A program made the translations under genes and the position numbers. Below the pieces are notes generated by a model. That model ran no database searches and had not been told where the DNA came from. It was given only the letters and a program-made list of their open reading frames with translations. DNA of 64,000 nucleotides from Prorocentrum cordatum (lineage: Eukaryota; Sar; Dinophyceae; Prorocentrales; Prorocentraceae), in assembly GCA_963575745.1 (NCBI GenBank), contig CAUYUJ010003891.1, positions 764,193 to 828,192 on the forward strand. Direction: 5' to 3'. Below, piece by piece: positions 30,057 to 41,096 of the stretch. Within the stretch, counting starts at the first letter, position 1, and each line of letters opens with the position of its first letter.

Positions 30057-31822
30057 CGACTCGCGCGTCTCCGCCACGCCGTCTGTACCCGCAAGACAGC
30101 AGCCGCACGGTGCCCCGAAAAGTCCCCGGCCACTTCCGCGGGAGGCGCGGAACGGCGTTGGGGCTCGTCTGGCGAGGCGCAGCGATCCTGGCGACGTGCG
30201 CCGCGCTGTGCGGCTCGGAGCGCCGGCGCGGAGAGGGCCGCAAACGCCTCGTCTGACATGTCGGCAAGTCCGTGGTGTCTGGCCACAGCGGCGCGTAGGA
30301 GCGTCTCTCGTGCTGCAGGGCTGGACCATCCGGCGCGCCGAAGCGCCACAGGACCGTGGTGAATACTTACGCCTGTGTGGTGGCATGCTGCCGTATGCAA
30401 GCGGTGGCCCGCCAGGACGGCACGCTCGCGGGCCGTAGTCCCGCCTGGGGCCGCCGTCAGTGCACGGCATTGCTCCTCGGCCCGCAACCGCCTCGCGGAC
30501 TCGATTTGCAGACGCCCGCGCAAGGCCTCGATGTGCATGCGCCGCTGCCAGCGTCGAAGGCGCGTGCGCGAGATGACGCAGCCAGGCTGGTCGGAGTGCT
30601 GGTCGGGGTGCTGGTCGCTGTGCTGGTAGTTGTGCTGGGCGTAGTGCTGGTCGTTGCGGTGGTGGGTGTGCTGGTCGGAGTGCGGGTCGTGGCGTTGGTC
30701 GTGGTGCAGGTCGTGGTGCTGGTCGTGATGCTCGTCGTGGTGCTGGTGGTGGTGCTGGTCGTTGTGGTGGTCGCTGTGCTGGTCGGAGTGCTGGTCGTTG
30801 TGCTGGTCGTGGCGCTGGTCGTTGTGCTGGTCTTTGTGTTGGTCGTTGCGCTGGTCGTGGTGCTGGTCGGAGTGCTGGTCGGAGTGCTGGTCGAGCTGCT
30901 TGTCGGAGTGCTGGTCGTGGTGCTGGTCGGGGTGCTGGTCGTGGAGCTCGTCGTTGTGCTGGTCGGAGTGCTGATCGCTGTGATGGTCGTTGCGCTGGTC
31001 GGAGTGCTGGTCGGAGTGTTGGTTGTGCCGCTGCTCGATGTGGTGGTCGCTGCGCTGGTCGGGGTGCTGGTCGTGGTGCTGGTTGTGGTGCTGGTCGTGG
31101 CGCTGGTCGTTGTGCTGGTCGGAGTGCTGGTCGTTGTGGTTATAGCTGTGTTGGCACTGGCGCTGGTCGTGGTGCTGGTCGTTGCGCTGGTCGTGGTGCT
31201 GGTCGGAGTGCTGGCCGCTGTGCTGGTCGGAGTGCTGGTCGTGGTGCTGGTCGTTGTGCTGGTCGTGGTGCTGGTCGTTGTGCTGGTCGTGAACCAAGTA
31301 GTTGCGCTGGTCGTTGTGCAGGCCGTTGTGCTGGTCGTTGTGCGGGTCGAGGTGCTGGTCGTTGCACTGGTCTCTGCGCTGGTCGTTGTGGTCGGAGTGC
31401 TGGTCGCTGTGATGGTCGGTGCGCCAGTCGTGGTGCTGGTAGTTGTGCTGGTCGTGGTGTTCGTCGGGATGCTGGTCGCGGTGCTGTGCGTGGCGCTGGT
31501 CGGGGTGATGGTCGTGGAGCTGGTCGTTGCGCTGGTCGTTGTGCTGGTCGCTGTGCTGGTCGGTGTGCTGGTCGTGGTGCTGGTCGTGGCGCTGGTCGTT
31601 GTGCCGGTCGGAGTGCTGGTCTTTGCGGTGGTCGTTGTGCTGGTCGGAGTGGTGGTCGTGGCGCTGGTCGCTGTGCTGGCCGGAGTGCTGGTCGTTGTGA
31701 TGGACTGATCGCCCTTCCTGATGGCGGGAGAGGGGGTCGGCACCGTTGGCCGCCGTCCCTTCGGCGGCCGATGGCGCCGCCGCGGCCATCCGACCTGCGC
31801 CTCGCAGCCCCTCAGGCTGCAC
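30032..31822 (-). CDS. IQ-motif protein with Asp-Gln-His repeat region
   Basis: 596 codons from MQPEGLRGAGRMAAAAPSAA. Residues ~37-410 are tandem HNDQHSDQH-type repeats encoded by the 12-bp minisatellite at 30590-31710. Residues ~411-596 look like a real domain: ISRTRLRRWQRRMHIEALRG, an Arg/Glu-rich helix, GVSIHHGPVALRRAGWSSPA, and near residue 581 VQTAWRRRASR, which fits the IQ consensus [ILV]QxxxRGxxxR apart from Arg at the Gly position. IQ motifs bind calmodulin or myosin light chains, so a calcium-linked role is possible but unproven. The C-terminus NQHDG ends just as the outer minisatellite resumes. It lies upstream of the CCCH frame on the same strand. Confidence 0.45.
   Translation of the reverse strand: MQPEGLRGAGRMAAAAPSAAEGTAANGADPLSRHQEGRSVHHNDQHSGQHSDQRHDHHSDQHNDHRKDQHSDRHNDQRHDQHHDQHTDQHSDQHNDQRNDQLHDHHPDQRHAQHRDQHPDEHHDQHNYQHHDWRTDHHSDQHSDHNDQRRDQCNDQHLDPHNDQHNGLHNDQRNYLVHDQHNDQHHDQHNDQHHDQHSDQHSGQHSDQHHDQRNDQHHDQRQCQHSYNHNDQHSDQHNDQRHDQHHNQHHDQHPDQRSDHHIEQRHNQHSDQHSDQRNDHHSDQHSDQHNDELHDQHPDQHHDQHSDKQLDQHSDQHSDQHHDQRNDQHKDQHNDQRHDQHNDQHSDQHSDHHNDQHHHQHHDEHHDQHHDLHHDQRHDPHSDQHTHHRNDQHYAQHNYQHSDQHPDQHSDQPGCVISRTRLRRWQRRMHIEALRGRLQIESARRLRAEEQCRALTAAPGGTTARERAVLAGHRLHTAACHHTGVSIHHGPVALRRAGWSSPAARETLLRAAVARHHGLADMSDEAFAALSAPALRAAQRGARRQDRCASPDEPQRRSAPPAEVAGDFSGHRAAAVLRVQTAWRRRASRRSNQHDG
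30590..31710. repeat. 12-bp minisatellite GACCAGCACNNC, inner block
   Basis: About 93 near-identical 12-mers. Because 12 is a multiple of three and no phase contains a stop, all six frames are essentially open: + frames read hydrophobic Val/Leu, Trp/Cys/Ser or Gly/Arg/Cys strings. Only the - frame joined to the IQ domain has any support as protein. Confidence 0.95.
31748..31768. other. 7-bp stem hairpin
   Basis: GGCCGCC and GGCGGCC arms separated by GTCCCTTC. It lies near the start of the IQ-motif frame. Confidence 0.5.
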
Positions 31823-31865
31823 CCACGGGCGCGCGGTGCTGGCTTGAGCCAGAGGCTACGGACGC

Positions 31866-31900
31866 TGGTGGGGATACGCGAAGCGTCTAGAATTTACAAC
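31866..31900 (+). repeat. GGGGATACGCGAAGCGTCTA element, copy 1
   Basis: TACGCGAAGCGTCTAGAAT at 31875-31893 is shared exactly with 58416-58434. It centres on ACGC-GAA-GCGT, which contains GCGAAGC, known as an unusually stable DNA mini-hairpin. The preceding GGTGGGGATAC is shared with 22725 and 23635. Confidence 0.7.
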
Positions 31901-31941
31901 GGCTGCGCCGAGCACCGCTCCCAGACCATTACGGCCTCACC

Positions 31942-31943
31942 CG

Positions 31944-32013
<70 letters not shown>

Positions 32014-32014
32014 G

Positions 32015-32100
<86 letters not shown>

Positions 32101-32144
32101 GCAGCATCATCAGCATCATTCATCAGCATCATCATCAGGATCAG

Positions 32145-32179
<35 letters not shown>

Positions 32180-32252
32180 GCAGCAGCATCAGCATCAGCA
32201 TCAGCATCAGCTCAGCATCAGCATCAGCATCATCATCATCATCAGCATCACC

Positions 32253-32289
<37 letters not shown>

Positions 32290-32323
32290 TCAGCATCAGC
32301 ATCAGCATCAGCATCAGCATCAG

Positions 32324-32359
<36 letters not shown>

Positions 32360-32500
32360 TGTCATCATAATCATCACCACCATCATCATCAGCATCAGCA
32401 TCAGTATCATCAGTATCATCAGTATCATCAGCATCATCAGCATCATCAGCATCAGCATCAGCATCATCAGCATCATCAACATCAACGTCAATATCATATC

Positions 32501-32538
<38 letters not shown>

Positions 32539-32618
32539 GTCATCGTCATCGTCATCATCACCACCACCACCATCACCATCACCATCACCATCACCATCAC
32601 CATCACCATCACCATCAC

Positions 32619-32685
<67 letters not shown>

Positions 32686-32692
32686 GCCGTCG
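31942..32692. repeat. CAT microsatellite with CAGCAT and CACCAT variants
   Basis: CATCAT with CAGCAT, CAGTAT, CACCAC and CACCATCACC sub-arrays, ending in GCCGTCGTCGTC. Poly-His, poly-Ser, poly-Asp and poly-Met frames are artefacts. Confidence 0.97.
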
Positions 32693-34080
32693 TCGTCATT
32701 TGCCCCCCTACGCCCTCGCCCATTGTCCCCCCTCCTTCCCTTTCCCTTTGACTCCCTCCCCACCCCTCCCTCTGTTTCTGGGCCCGCTGTTCGGGCTCGG
32801 CCGGGAAACAGGCCCCTGCTCAGTGGTCGTCCTCGCTGTCGCTGCCGGCGTTGTCCAGGCGCCGATTCTGGGTCTGCGGGGCGGCACGGGGCACGACTGT
32901 GCAGGCAGAGGAAGCAGTGGTCCGGATAGGGCAAAAAGGAGGAGTAGGAGGAATGACTGCAGGAAGAGGAAGCAACTGCAGGGATTGGGCGAGAAGAAAG
33001 AGGAGAGGTGAGAGGAGGAAGAGGAGGAGAGGAGGCAGGGGAGGGCAGAGAGAGGAGTCAAAGGAGGGGGGGAAACAGGAGGGAGAGGGGAGGGTGAAAT
33101 AAGGTGGCGGTGATACTTTCGTGCGTGAGGAACGTCGCCTGCCATGCGGTGTGCTTGCTTCCAAACGGATGTGTAGGGGCTGCAGAAGGCGGCCAGCGGC
33201 AATCTAGTGCGAGCGCTTATGGACACGGGAAACTCTGTCGTTTGCGCAAAATCCCCAAACATCCTGGCGCGTCGCCTTTCAAATGCACACGGGGCGCGGT
33301 CTTCGTTTGGTGCGTGTTGCGGTCCATCCGCTGCGTAAGTTGTGCGCGAGTGTCGTGTAAATGTTGGTGTCGCGTTCGCTTGAAGGTTTTCTTTAACAGC
33401 AACATCCCAGAATAAGTAAAAAGACGCTGGCGAGAAGAACTGAATTGTCCGGCCGGGTAAAAGTCACCACAATCAGGGGGAAGGGGAAGAGGAGGGGGAC
33501 GAGGACGGAGGAGGAGGAGAAAGAGGAGGAGGGAGGGCAAACAAAGCAACGTGGTCATCGCCCGACTGTCTGTCAGTCTGGGCGCCCGCATGACTTGGCT
33601 GCGCGACCGCAGACAATTCAGTTACACAGTTTTGACTCCGACGAGGCGGAGGGGGAGGAGGAAGAAGGAAGACGACGAGGAACGGGAGAACAACATGATA
33701 CAAATATGGCTCGAATTCGTATCATAGTGAAGCGCGTGTTTGCCAACGTCGGCCTAGAGAAACCAACCGCGGACGCCAGCAGGACCTTTGTCCAGCGAGC
33801 GCGGCCGAAACTCGGGGCGGAAATTGGGGCGGTTGCACGCGTGAGCGAGAGCAGGAAAGGAGGAGGAGGAGGAGGACGAGGAGGAGGAGGACGAGGAGGA
33901 GGAGGACGAGGAGGGGGGAGGAAAACAGTAAAGCTCACAAGTGCGTAGACCAGCCAGGGCGTAGCCTGGGGCACTGCCAAAAATACAAATCATACAAAGC
34001 GAATCGTGTGACCAAAGGGCTGACCAGGCCCATGGGAGAAAGGGCTGACCAGGCCCGGGGAGAGGAAGGAGGGAGAAGAG
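32693..34080. other. C/T-rich then purine-rich DNA, no supported gene
   Basis: C/T-rich to 32780, GGAGGAG-rich at 32930-33100, 33490-33540 and 33640-33925. A stretch at 33110-33420 is less biased but shows only short frames without motifs. I see no gene. Confidence 0.5.
34014..34063. repeat. 25-bp tandem duplication at the 3' side of LINE copy 2
   Basis: AAAGGGCTGACCAGGCCC occurs at 34014 and 34039, spaced by ATGGGAG. It lies about 20-70 bases beyond the LINE stop and may be part of its 3' end. Confidence 0.8.
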
Positions 34081-34084
34081 GCAC

Positions 34085-34873
34085 CTACCAAGAACGCCTA
34101 CGGACGCGTGCAGCACGCAAAAGAGCCTCAGCCTTGGGATGCCCGCGAGCTCCCTCCCGCAGCGAGGCGGGAAGGGCCTCGACAGCATCCCGCCGCTGAA
34201 GGGTCCCACTGCGGACCGCGCCGTGCACCCGGCACAACTCATGCATCCCTAGCGCGGCAAGCCCCGCGGCGTCAGCACCCTCGCTGGACTCCAAGGCCAG
34301 GCCGCGCCCCCAGCCGAAGAAGGCGTCGAAGCCGGCGGCCCCGTCGCGCCCGCGCAGCCCGAGGTGCCGCCCGAGGAAGACCCGGCAGCGGGGGCACCGG
34401 AAGTAGTGCTCCAGCGAATCCGCGGCCAGCGGGCAGCCGCGGACGCAGCAACCCCGCTGCTGGAAGCGCCTGCCCGCGCACCAACCGTTGAAGGCGGCGC
34501 GCAGGCAAGCGGCGGCAATCCGCGGCGGCGCCAATCCGGAGACGCGGCCGATGAAGTCGATGAATGTGGCAACCCTCCTCCCCGGGAGGATCTCACTCGC
34601 CCACCGCTCCAGCCGCCCCCGCGCGAAAGCCCAGACATGGCCGAGCCCAGGGCGGAGTGCAGCCGCCAGTGCTCTCTGGAAGTTCTTGCGCCGCTCCATG
34701 TCCTCCTCGGAGGTGCGCGCGTGCCCCCCCAGGCTCCGCGCGCGCTGCCAAGCGCGGAGGCCGCCAGAAACCCACGCCTCGTAGCGCGCCGTCCTGGCGG
34801 CGGCGGCGGCCGCGCAGGACCGGAGCGAGGCGAACTCGAAATCGAATCCGAGGTCGCGGAGCTGTCGCAGCAC
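34085..34873 (-). pseudogene. LINE C-terminal domain with zinc knuckle-like motif
   Basis: 262 codons. CCVRGCPLAADSLEHYFRCP with following RC gives C-x4-C-x7-H-x3-C, the cysteine-histidine motif seen at the end of many LINE polyproteins, probably a nucleic acid binder. WCAGRRFQQRGCC precedes it and HLGLRGRDGAAGFDAFFGWG follows. It continues the 929-codon RT frame after a shift near 34880-34940. Confidence 0.65.
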
Positions 34874-34899
34874 CTGGTGGTCCAGCCCCTCGGCCCCGG

Positions 34900-37038
34900 C
34901 GCCAGCCTGAGCAACGCCTTGTCGTCCTCTGCGAAGACCTCGTCGGGCACGTCCTCAAGCTGGGCGACGAAGAGGAGGGCGCTGGCGACGTATATCCTGT
35001 AGGCCTGAGCCGTGGTCCTGAGGCTTGCGCCCACGAGACGCCAGACGTCGACTCTGCTTCTAAACTTCTCGAGGGGCGCCTGCCAGGCGCCCCGACCCTT
35101 GCCGGGGCCGAGAAGGAAGCCGAGGTAGGGCGTGCACATATTCAGCCCAACCTGCCCCCACTGCGACACGAGCTCGGCGGTCTCCGCGCGGAGCCGCTGG
35201 AGGTCACTTCCGATGGGCGGGGCAAAAAACGTCTTCGATATATTCAGCCTGAAGCCAGAAATGCTCGCGAACTCCTGGAAGACCACGGCCAGCTCCCGGA
35301 TAGGGCCCCCCCACTCGCGCAGCCTCACGGCGGCGTCGTCGGCGCAAGCCCGGCTGAGCGAGTCGCAGCGCCGGCGGATCGTGGCGAGGAGCAGATCGGG
35401 CGCGGCAGCCAGCAGGAGGGGGGATAAAGGGCAGCCCTGCCTGATGCCTCTGGTGGCGGTGAACCCGCTAAAGAGGGCGCCGTTCAGAGCGATCCTGCAG
35501 GAGTTGCCGCGGCACAGCACCTTCAATGAATTCAGTAGCCAGGGGGGCCAGCCCGCAGCCGCGAACAAGTCCATCAGGAAACCATGCTCTACCGACGGGA
35601 ACGCGGCCTCGAAGTCCATGAAGCAGGCGAGGCCCTCCTGGCCCTTAACATCCCCCTCGAGCATGGCCTGCTCTATGTCGACCACGTTCTCTATCATCGA
35701 GCGGCCCTGCAAGAAACCCCTTTGCTCAGTCGTGATCGCGGGGGCGAGGGGCGGCTCGAGAAGCAGGCGGACAGCGCCGGCGATGGCCCGGTTGTCTGCA
35801 TTCACGACGCTCAGCGGCCGTGTAGCCCGAGCGTCGTGTATAGCGACGCCCTCGTCGGTCTCGCCGATCGCCTTCTTGGGGAAGAGGTGCAAAAGACTCT
35901 CGTTCAATGCAGAGCCCATGGAGTCGAGCGCGTCGGAGGCCCCGTCGCTCATCAGGTCGGAGACGGCCTCGAAGAGGATATTAGCAGAGAAGCCATCGAA
36001 TAGCCGCCATACCTCAAAGGGCATCCCGTCGGGGCCGGGCGAAGTGGCCCCAGTGATCTTAAGCGCGCGGCGCGCGCGGTCCCGCTCGAGGGCGCGCCCG
36101 CGAGGAAGTCGGAGAAGGGGCTCGGTCAGTGGGCGGTGGCCCTCGCCCTCCTCCAACCACCTACGGAGCATGTCAGAGTCGTGGCCCCGCGCGCTGAACG
36201 TCGTCTCCCACTGCTCCTTGAGGATCGCGGCCATCTCCCCGGGGTCGGTGGCGACCCTGCCGCCCTCGTGCTGAACAGCCTTCAGGCCAGCGGACCGACA
36301 AGGGGCCAGCAGATGAACCAGCTGCGCGCCCCTCTTGCGCGCGCGCCTCTTCATGCTCCCGTTGTCAACATCCCCGTTCTCGTCCAGGGCGTGGTTCGAA
36401 GGCCCGGAGTCGCCGAGCTCATCCAGGGCGTGCTCGCGAGCGAGATCGACGGCGCGCTGGCGGAGGCCCCGCAGACGCACGGACAGGTTACCCTCGAAAT
36501 CGTGCGGATTATGGGCGATCTCCCTGAGCTTCGGACATGCGCCAATGCACTTCGAAACCTCTCCAGGAAGGCCAGCCTCGATCGACCGAAGGAGCTTCGT
36601 CGAGAGCCCGAGGCGATCCTCGAGAGACTCGGCAGCAGCCGGGGTGGATTGGTCCGCGACGACGTTGCGAGCCACCTTCCTGACGGCCAGCTTGAAGAGC
36701 TGAAGCTTCTTGATGGCGGTAGCGTCGTGCACCTCCTTCATGCTCTCCCCGAGCTCCAGGAAGACTCTCCGCTTGAAGTCGGGGTGCCTAATCGCGTAGT
36801 CTGGGATGCGGCGATCATCGGGACCAACGCGCTGAGGCGTGGAGCGGCTGACGAGGACCGGGCGGTGCGCGGACAGGCGCGGCCTCCACTCGAGGGCCAC
36901 CGCGCGGAAACTCCTATCCAGCTGGTCGGACTCGTCGCGATTGGAATAAAACCTGTCGAGCCTGGCGCGCGAGGAGGCTGCGGCGCGGGTCATCTCGGGC
37001 TGGAAGAGCTCCGCGAGCGAGCGCGGCCAGCCGACCAC
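34900..37038 (-). pseudogene. LINE reverse transcriptase
   Basis: Part of a 929-codon frame from 37038. Residues ~1-230 are the endonuclease-RT linker (SRSTPQRVGPDDRRIPDYAI, RRVFLELGESMKEVHDATAI). The RT follows: ATSPGPDGMPFEVW, FPKKAIGETDEGVAIHDA, RPLSVVNADNRAIAGAVRLL, EQRGFLQGRSMIENV, motif A CFMDFEAAFPSVEH, motif B RGIRQGCPLSPLLL, and motif C ACADDAAV with Asp-Asp at residues 567-568 (35340-35335). All catalytic residues are present. After ~residue 710 the frame leaves the protein path and reads the C-terminal domain out of frame. Function known for the family: target-primed reverse transcription. Confidence 0.85.
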
Positions 37039-37801
37039 CTCTTGGAACGCCTCTCCTCGTAGCCGCCCCGCCGGCTGGAGGGGGGGCGGAGGAAAGGGAG
37101 ACGCGGTCGCGGTCGTCGACGACGTAATCGAAGTCTCCGCCCAGGAGTGTCACGGCAGATGCCCTCGGCGCGACGGCGCGCCCGAGCCTGGCCCGCAGGC
37201 GGCCCCGCAGCGCGCGGGGCGAGTCGGTCCTGTCAGACTCCCCCCTGGAGAAGCCAAACTTATCCGCCTCGGTCACCTGCCCCCCGGCCGGGAAGTAGCA
37301 CGCGATGATGTCGAGGCCGCCCTCGGGGCCACGCAGCTCCAGCTTGCCAGCCCTGCCAAGGGGAATGACCTTCCAGCGGGGGTTGTCGCCGAAGAGCCCA
37401 AGGAACTCCTCCTTGATGATCAGACCGATGCCAGCATGCGCAGTCGCGGCGCCAGCAGACCACCAGGCCTTCGTGCGCAGCGGAGGCCGCCAGACCCAGT
37501 GCTGCCCGGCGGTGCCGCGCGCCCCCCTAATCATCACAATCGGCGCACGGCTGAGCAGGGACCCCAAGAACTGGCACTTAACCTCGCGCCTCCCGGGAGC
37601 GGCCGCGAAGAAAGCCTGGGCGCCCCAGTGGGTGGCGGCGTGGTCGCCCCTGTGCTGCCCCAGCCCCCTGGCTCCACCGGCGGGAGGACCAGCGAGATGC
37701 ACGCAAGGACAGGGGGCGCCCACCTGCCGGATCAGGAGCGAGTGCCCGGCGGACCGCCATGTGGTAGTAGGTGCTGGCCGGGATATCGTTGCTCGGCGCA
37801 C
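36914..37801 (-). pseudogene. LINE endonuclease (APE-like)
   Basis: 295 codons with SLLSRAPIVMIRGARG, AHAGIGLIIKEEFLGLF, GLDIIACYFPAGGQV and AVTLLGGDFDYVVDDRDRVS, which carries the GGDF-Asp/Asn catalytic strand. The N-terminal SWN-type strand and the LQETH Glu are not visible, so the N-terminal part has decayed or lies in another frame beyond 37801. The C-terminal SDH segment is in the overlapping RT frame. Confidence 0.65.
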
Positions 37802-38013
37802 CGAGGCGGTGCGTCCAGAGGTGGTTGCCAGGGAGAAGAGGAGGGAGAGGGGAGCGGAGACGGTCGACGGTGGAAGAGGTCGAGGAACACGAGGACGTGG
37901 AGGAAGTAGCCGAACCGCGAGACGGACCCGACAGCCTTGGCGCCGCTGCTGCGCCGCGAAGGAAGAAGTCGATCTCGAGGAGCCAGCTCTCCGTCCCCTC
38001 GTCGGTAATGCAT

Positions 38014-38427
38014 CTAATTATGCCCCAGCTCGCGAGCCGAGCCAGGGCCCCCTGCGACTCGGGACGGGGGAGAGCTAGGCCCCCCCCTCATCCCGTTTCC
38101 CGGCCCGGCGAGACCATCGATCGCGTCATTCCTGACCTCGATGGCGACCTGCTCGGAACCTATCGCGGCGATCTGGCCATGGAGCCCCTCGTGCAATATC
38201 CTCGCCTCAAGTGGGCTGCGCAAGAGCACCCGCACCCTGCCTGGCGGGGCGTAGATGTCTCGAGCGCGGAGCGCGAAGTACTCCCCCGGCCGCAGACCAC
38301 TCGACTCCTTGTTCTCTTTCGTGTCGATGCCCAGCTGGCTCGTGACATGGTTCATGATCATAGCGACCGCCTTGGAGTCCTGGTTCCCAAGCTCGCCCTT
38401 CACCACGATGTCCACCATGTGATGCAC
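38014..38427 (-). pseudogene. LINE pre-endonuclease domain
   Basis: 137 codons. MVDIVVKGELGNQDSKAVAM, ESSGLRPGEYFALRARD and GRVRVLLRSPLEARILHEGL make a small alpha/beta domain, perhaps RRM-like. I recall similar SxLRPGEWxL...GRVRVLL sequences just before the endonuclease in dinoflagellate LINEs. It overlaps the end of the ORF1-like frame by 28 bases, so one shift near 38415 separates them. Confidence 0.5.
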
Positions 38428-39779
38428 GCCCGCCCCCCCCAGCCCTTCCGGCGCGTCGCGGCCAGCGCGGCAGCAGTCGCGGAGGGGGGGGCGACTGGGC
38501 GCCCGCCATGCACGGAGGGGCGAAAGCGGAGACGCGTGGCCGCCATCTCAGGGTCCTGCACGATCACCTGGTCCGTGACCGCGGTCCAGGTCTCGGAGGT
38601 CGCCTGCGAAAGCACCAACATCTTCTCCTTGCTCAAGAAGACGGCCTGACTGCACAGCGGCCAGAAGTGGTGGAAGCAGTTCGGGTCCAGGAGGTCCAAA
38701 ATCATCGCCTCCCTGTCGTCGAAGATGGAGTTCAATGCGAACGAGACCGAGTTGGGCAGGGGTGTCCTGCGCAGCCTGTCGAGGAAGATCACCGCGTCCA
38801 GCTCGGAGCAGCGCTCCGGGAAGACCAGCTCGACGCAGACCCGCGGCTGCGATTCCGTACTGCTCGGGCTGCGGCGATGCTGCTGAATCTGGACCTCAAC
38901 CAAGTACGGGTCCGAGAGGAACGCCAGGAACCGGGGAAGGTACTCGGCGGGAAGGTCGACGGTGGCAACGATGGACTGTTTGATCTCGAACAGGGGCGCG
39001 CTAGCCTGGATCATCCTAGGGAGGCTGCGCGCGCCATCCAGGGAGACGTTGAACAGCGCAAAACCGAAGCTGACGTGCATGGGTTGGTTGCGGCCCGGGA
39101 GCACCATCTCCAGCGGCTGCGCGCAGAAGGCCTGCGACCGCACGATTGGCGCCCACTTGTCCCCGACAAGGGGATGGTACCTGAGGTCCGCGATGCCGCC
39201 AATGTTGGAGAGGCCCTTGAGGTGCGGGATCGTCGCGACGAACCTGAGCGCGGCGGGACGGCGGGACGGGTCGGAGCGGCGAAGCAGCGCGGCCAGCAGC
39301 CGGGCCAGCGCCCCCCCATCCTCGGAGGCCCAAAAGATGACCCGCTGCCCGGCAACGAGGTCCCAGACCTTCTCGTCCCCCTGCTCGGTGAGATCCGCCG
39401 CCTTGCGCGCCATGTCCACGGCCCTAGGGTGTCCGTCGGACGCGCCCAGGATGTTCGACCACTGCGTGAGCAGCGTCTCGCCACCCTCCGTCTCTGGATT
39501 ATCCAAGACCATCTTGGCCGCCTTCGGCCCCAGCTCCTTCCAGAGCGGGAGGCGGATCGGCTTGAGCTTCCGGCGCTCGTTCAGAACGCCAAGCAGTTCC
39601 TGCTCGCAGACGGACGCGGCGGCCTTGAGGCTCTCGATGATGTCCGCGATCCTCTCGCGCCCGGGGCCGCCGCCGAGCTCCTGCAGCGCCATGTCGCCAA
39701 GGGCGACCGCCGTGCGCAAGCGCCCGGATACCAACTGCTCGGAAGGCTGCGGGCCCTCGAACCTCGACATCCCGAGCAC
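38400..39779 (-). pseudogene. LINE ORF1-like protein, main part
   Basis: 459 codons, natural composition throughout: MALQELGGGPGRERIADIIE, RLPLWKELGPKAAKMVLDNP, FWASEDGGALARLLAALLRR, HLKGLSNIGGIADLRYHPLV, FALFNVSLDGARSLPRMIQA and FGFALF. No catalytic motif. Position before the endonuclease fits ORF1. The first ~20 residues overlap the upstream frame. I do not recognise a named domain. Confidence 0.55.
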
Positions 39780-40164
39780 GGCCCCCGGGTCCCCGTCCTG
39801 GGGCGCGTACGCGAGCTTGCGCAGGACCCCGCGCAGCGAGGTCCGCGTCCTGAGGGATGGCGACGCACCCCGAGGAGACCGATGGGTCGGCGCACGAGCG
39901 GGCCTGGACGAGGTCCAGGTGGTGGAGCACCTCCTGCTCGGCCCACTCCCGGAGCAGCGACGTCCTCAGTGCGCTCTGGTCCGTCACCAGGCCAGGCGCC
40001 AGGGGCGCCGGTGCTGCCGCCGGGGGCGCTGTCGGCGCGGCCGCCGGTGCGGCGGCTGCGACGCCGGCATCAGGCGCAGAGGGGTTGAGGCGACAACCAC
40101 ATGTTGGAAACGATCGTTCATCTGGAGGCGTGTAACTGTTGAGAGCGTCAAGTTTCGCAGCCAT
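39780..40164 (-). pseudogene. LINE ORF1-like N-terminus
   Basis: Starts MAAKLDALNSYTPPDERSFP, followed by an Ala/Pro-rich linker and ALRTSLLREWAEQEVLHHLD. It shifts frame near 39850 into the 459-codon frame. This Met is the most upstream credible start of the element. Confidence 0.5.
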
Positions 40165-40214
40165 TCGTGGCGAGGAAGCCTCAGGTCAAAACGCTGGGAG
40201 AGCCCTTGAGCCAA

Positions 40215-40830
40215 CCGACAAGCTCATAAGAAGCACCCCGACAAGCGAAGCAAATTAGCAAGCACAAGCCAAACTGAGCCAACGAGCTCCAATATTCGAG
40301 GGAAGAACCAAGGAAGAGAGGATGTTGAGAGGAGTGGAGGGGAGGAGAGACAAAGTGCGGGACGAGGAGTAGAAGGGAGGGGGGGTAGGGGAGAGGTATT
40401 GGGGAGAGAGATGTGGGGAGGGGGAGGGAACGGGGAGAGGAGGGGGGAATGGGGAAGAACGGGGATGAGAGAGCACGTCAATGCAAGGGAGGCAAGGGCG
40501 CTGAAGGAAGCAGGGCCGGTCTGAGCGCGAGGGGGCCAGCTGAACGTAGATGTCCGGCACGTTGGTCTCGTACTCTACCTGCGCGCCCCGCGCGGCCTGG
40601 CTCCTCCCTCGCGCCGCCGCTGCCCCCTTCCTCCCCGGCTGTCGGGGGGGGGATCCAAGCCACCAGCGGCCCTCCCCGAGCGGGGGCGGTGGAGCCAGGG
40701 TGGAGGAGCAGAGGGAGGTGGAGGGGGCAGTTGGGGGGAGGGAGGCTCTCGTCATAAACAAACATTTTCGGAGGTCCAGGAGGTTCGGGAGGCACGGGAC
40801 ACGCGATGCTTCAGAAAAAAACATCGACTA
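40215..40830. other. purine-rich spacer, no gene
   Basis: GGGAGAGG-rich from 40290 to 40460, GC-rich to 40740. Frames lack motifs. Confidence 0.5.
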
Positions 40831-41096
40831 GATAAACTCACCCTTTCGGAAATCTGCGCGGATTCTTGGGTCGGCGACGGACCTTGTGCCCCTGGGCTGG
40901 AGGCGCCGCCAGCAGGGGGTCCAGCGCTGACCCCCAACAGATCCGCTCAGACCTCCGAAAGTGTCAGCTTGTGCTGCTTCTGTCGTTCGAGAGAGGGGGG
41001 CGGAAGGACTGTCGATACCTCAACTGGCACCCTTCCCCCCCTGAAGACATTGGGTGCCAACGAGGCGGCACGAACGGCAACGTGGCGAACACCCGG

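Larger units (their letters stand above)
34085..40164 (-). mobile_element. LINE (non-LTR retrotransposon), near full-length copy 2
   Basis: Reading leftward: ORF1-like protein (40164-38400, one shift), a small domain before the endonuclease (38427-38014), endonuclease (37801-36914), reverse transcriptase (37038-34900) and a Cys-rich C-terminus (34873-34085). At least four frameshifts separate parts that would otherwise form two ORFs. The domain order is complete, so it is a recently functional element with scattered indels. No poly(A) tail is seen. Confidence 0.88.

Noticed and set aside
31721-32929. 402-codon poly-His/poly-Ser frame
   Set aside because: The CAT microsatellite gives open frames on both strands. 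The short flanks have no domain.
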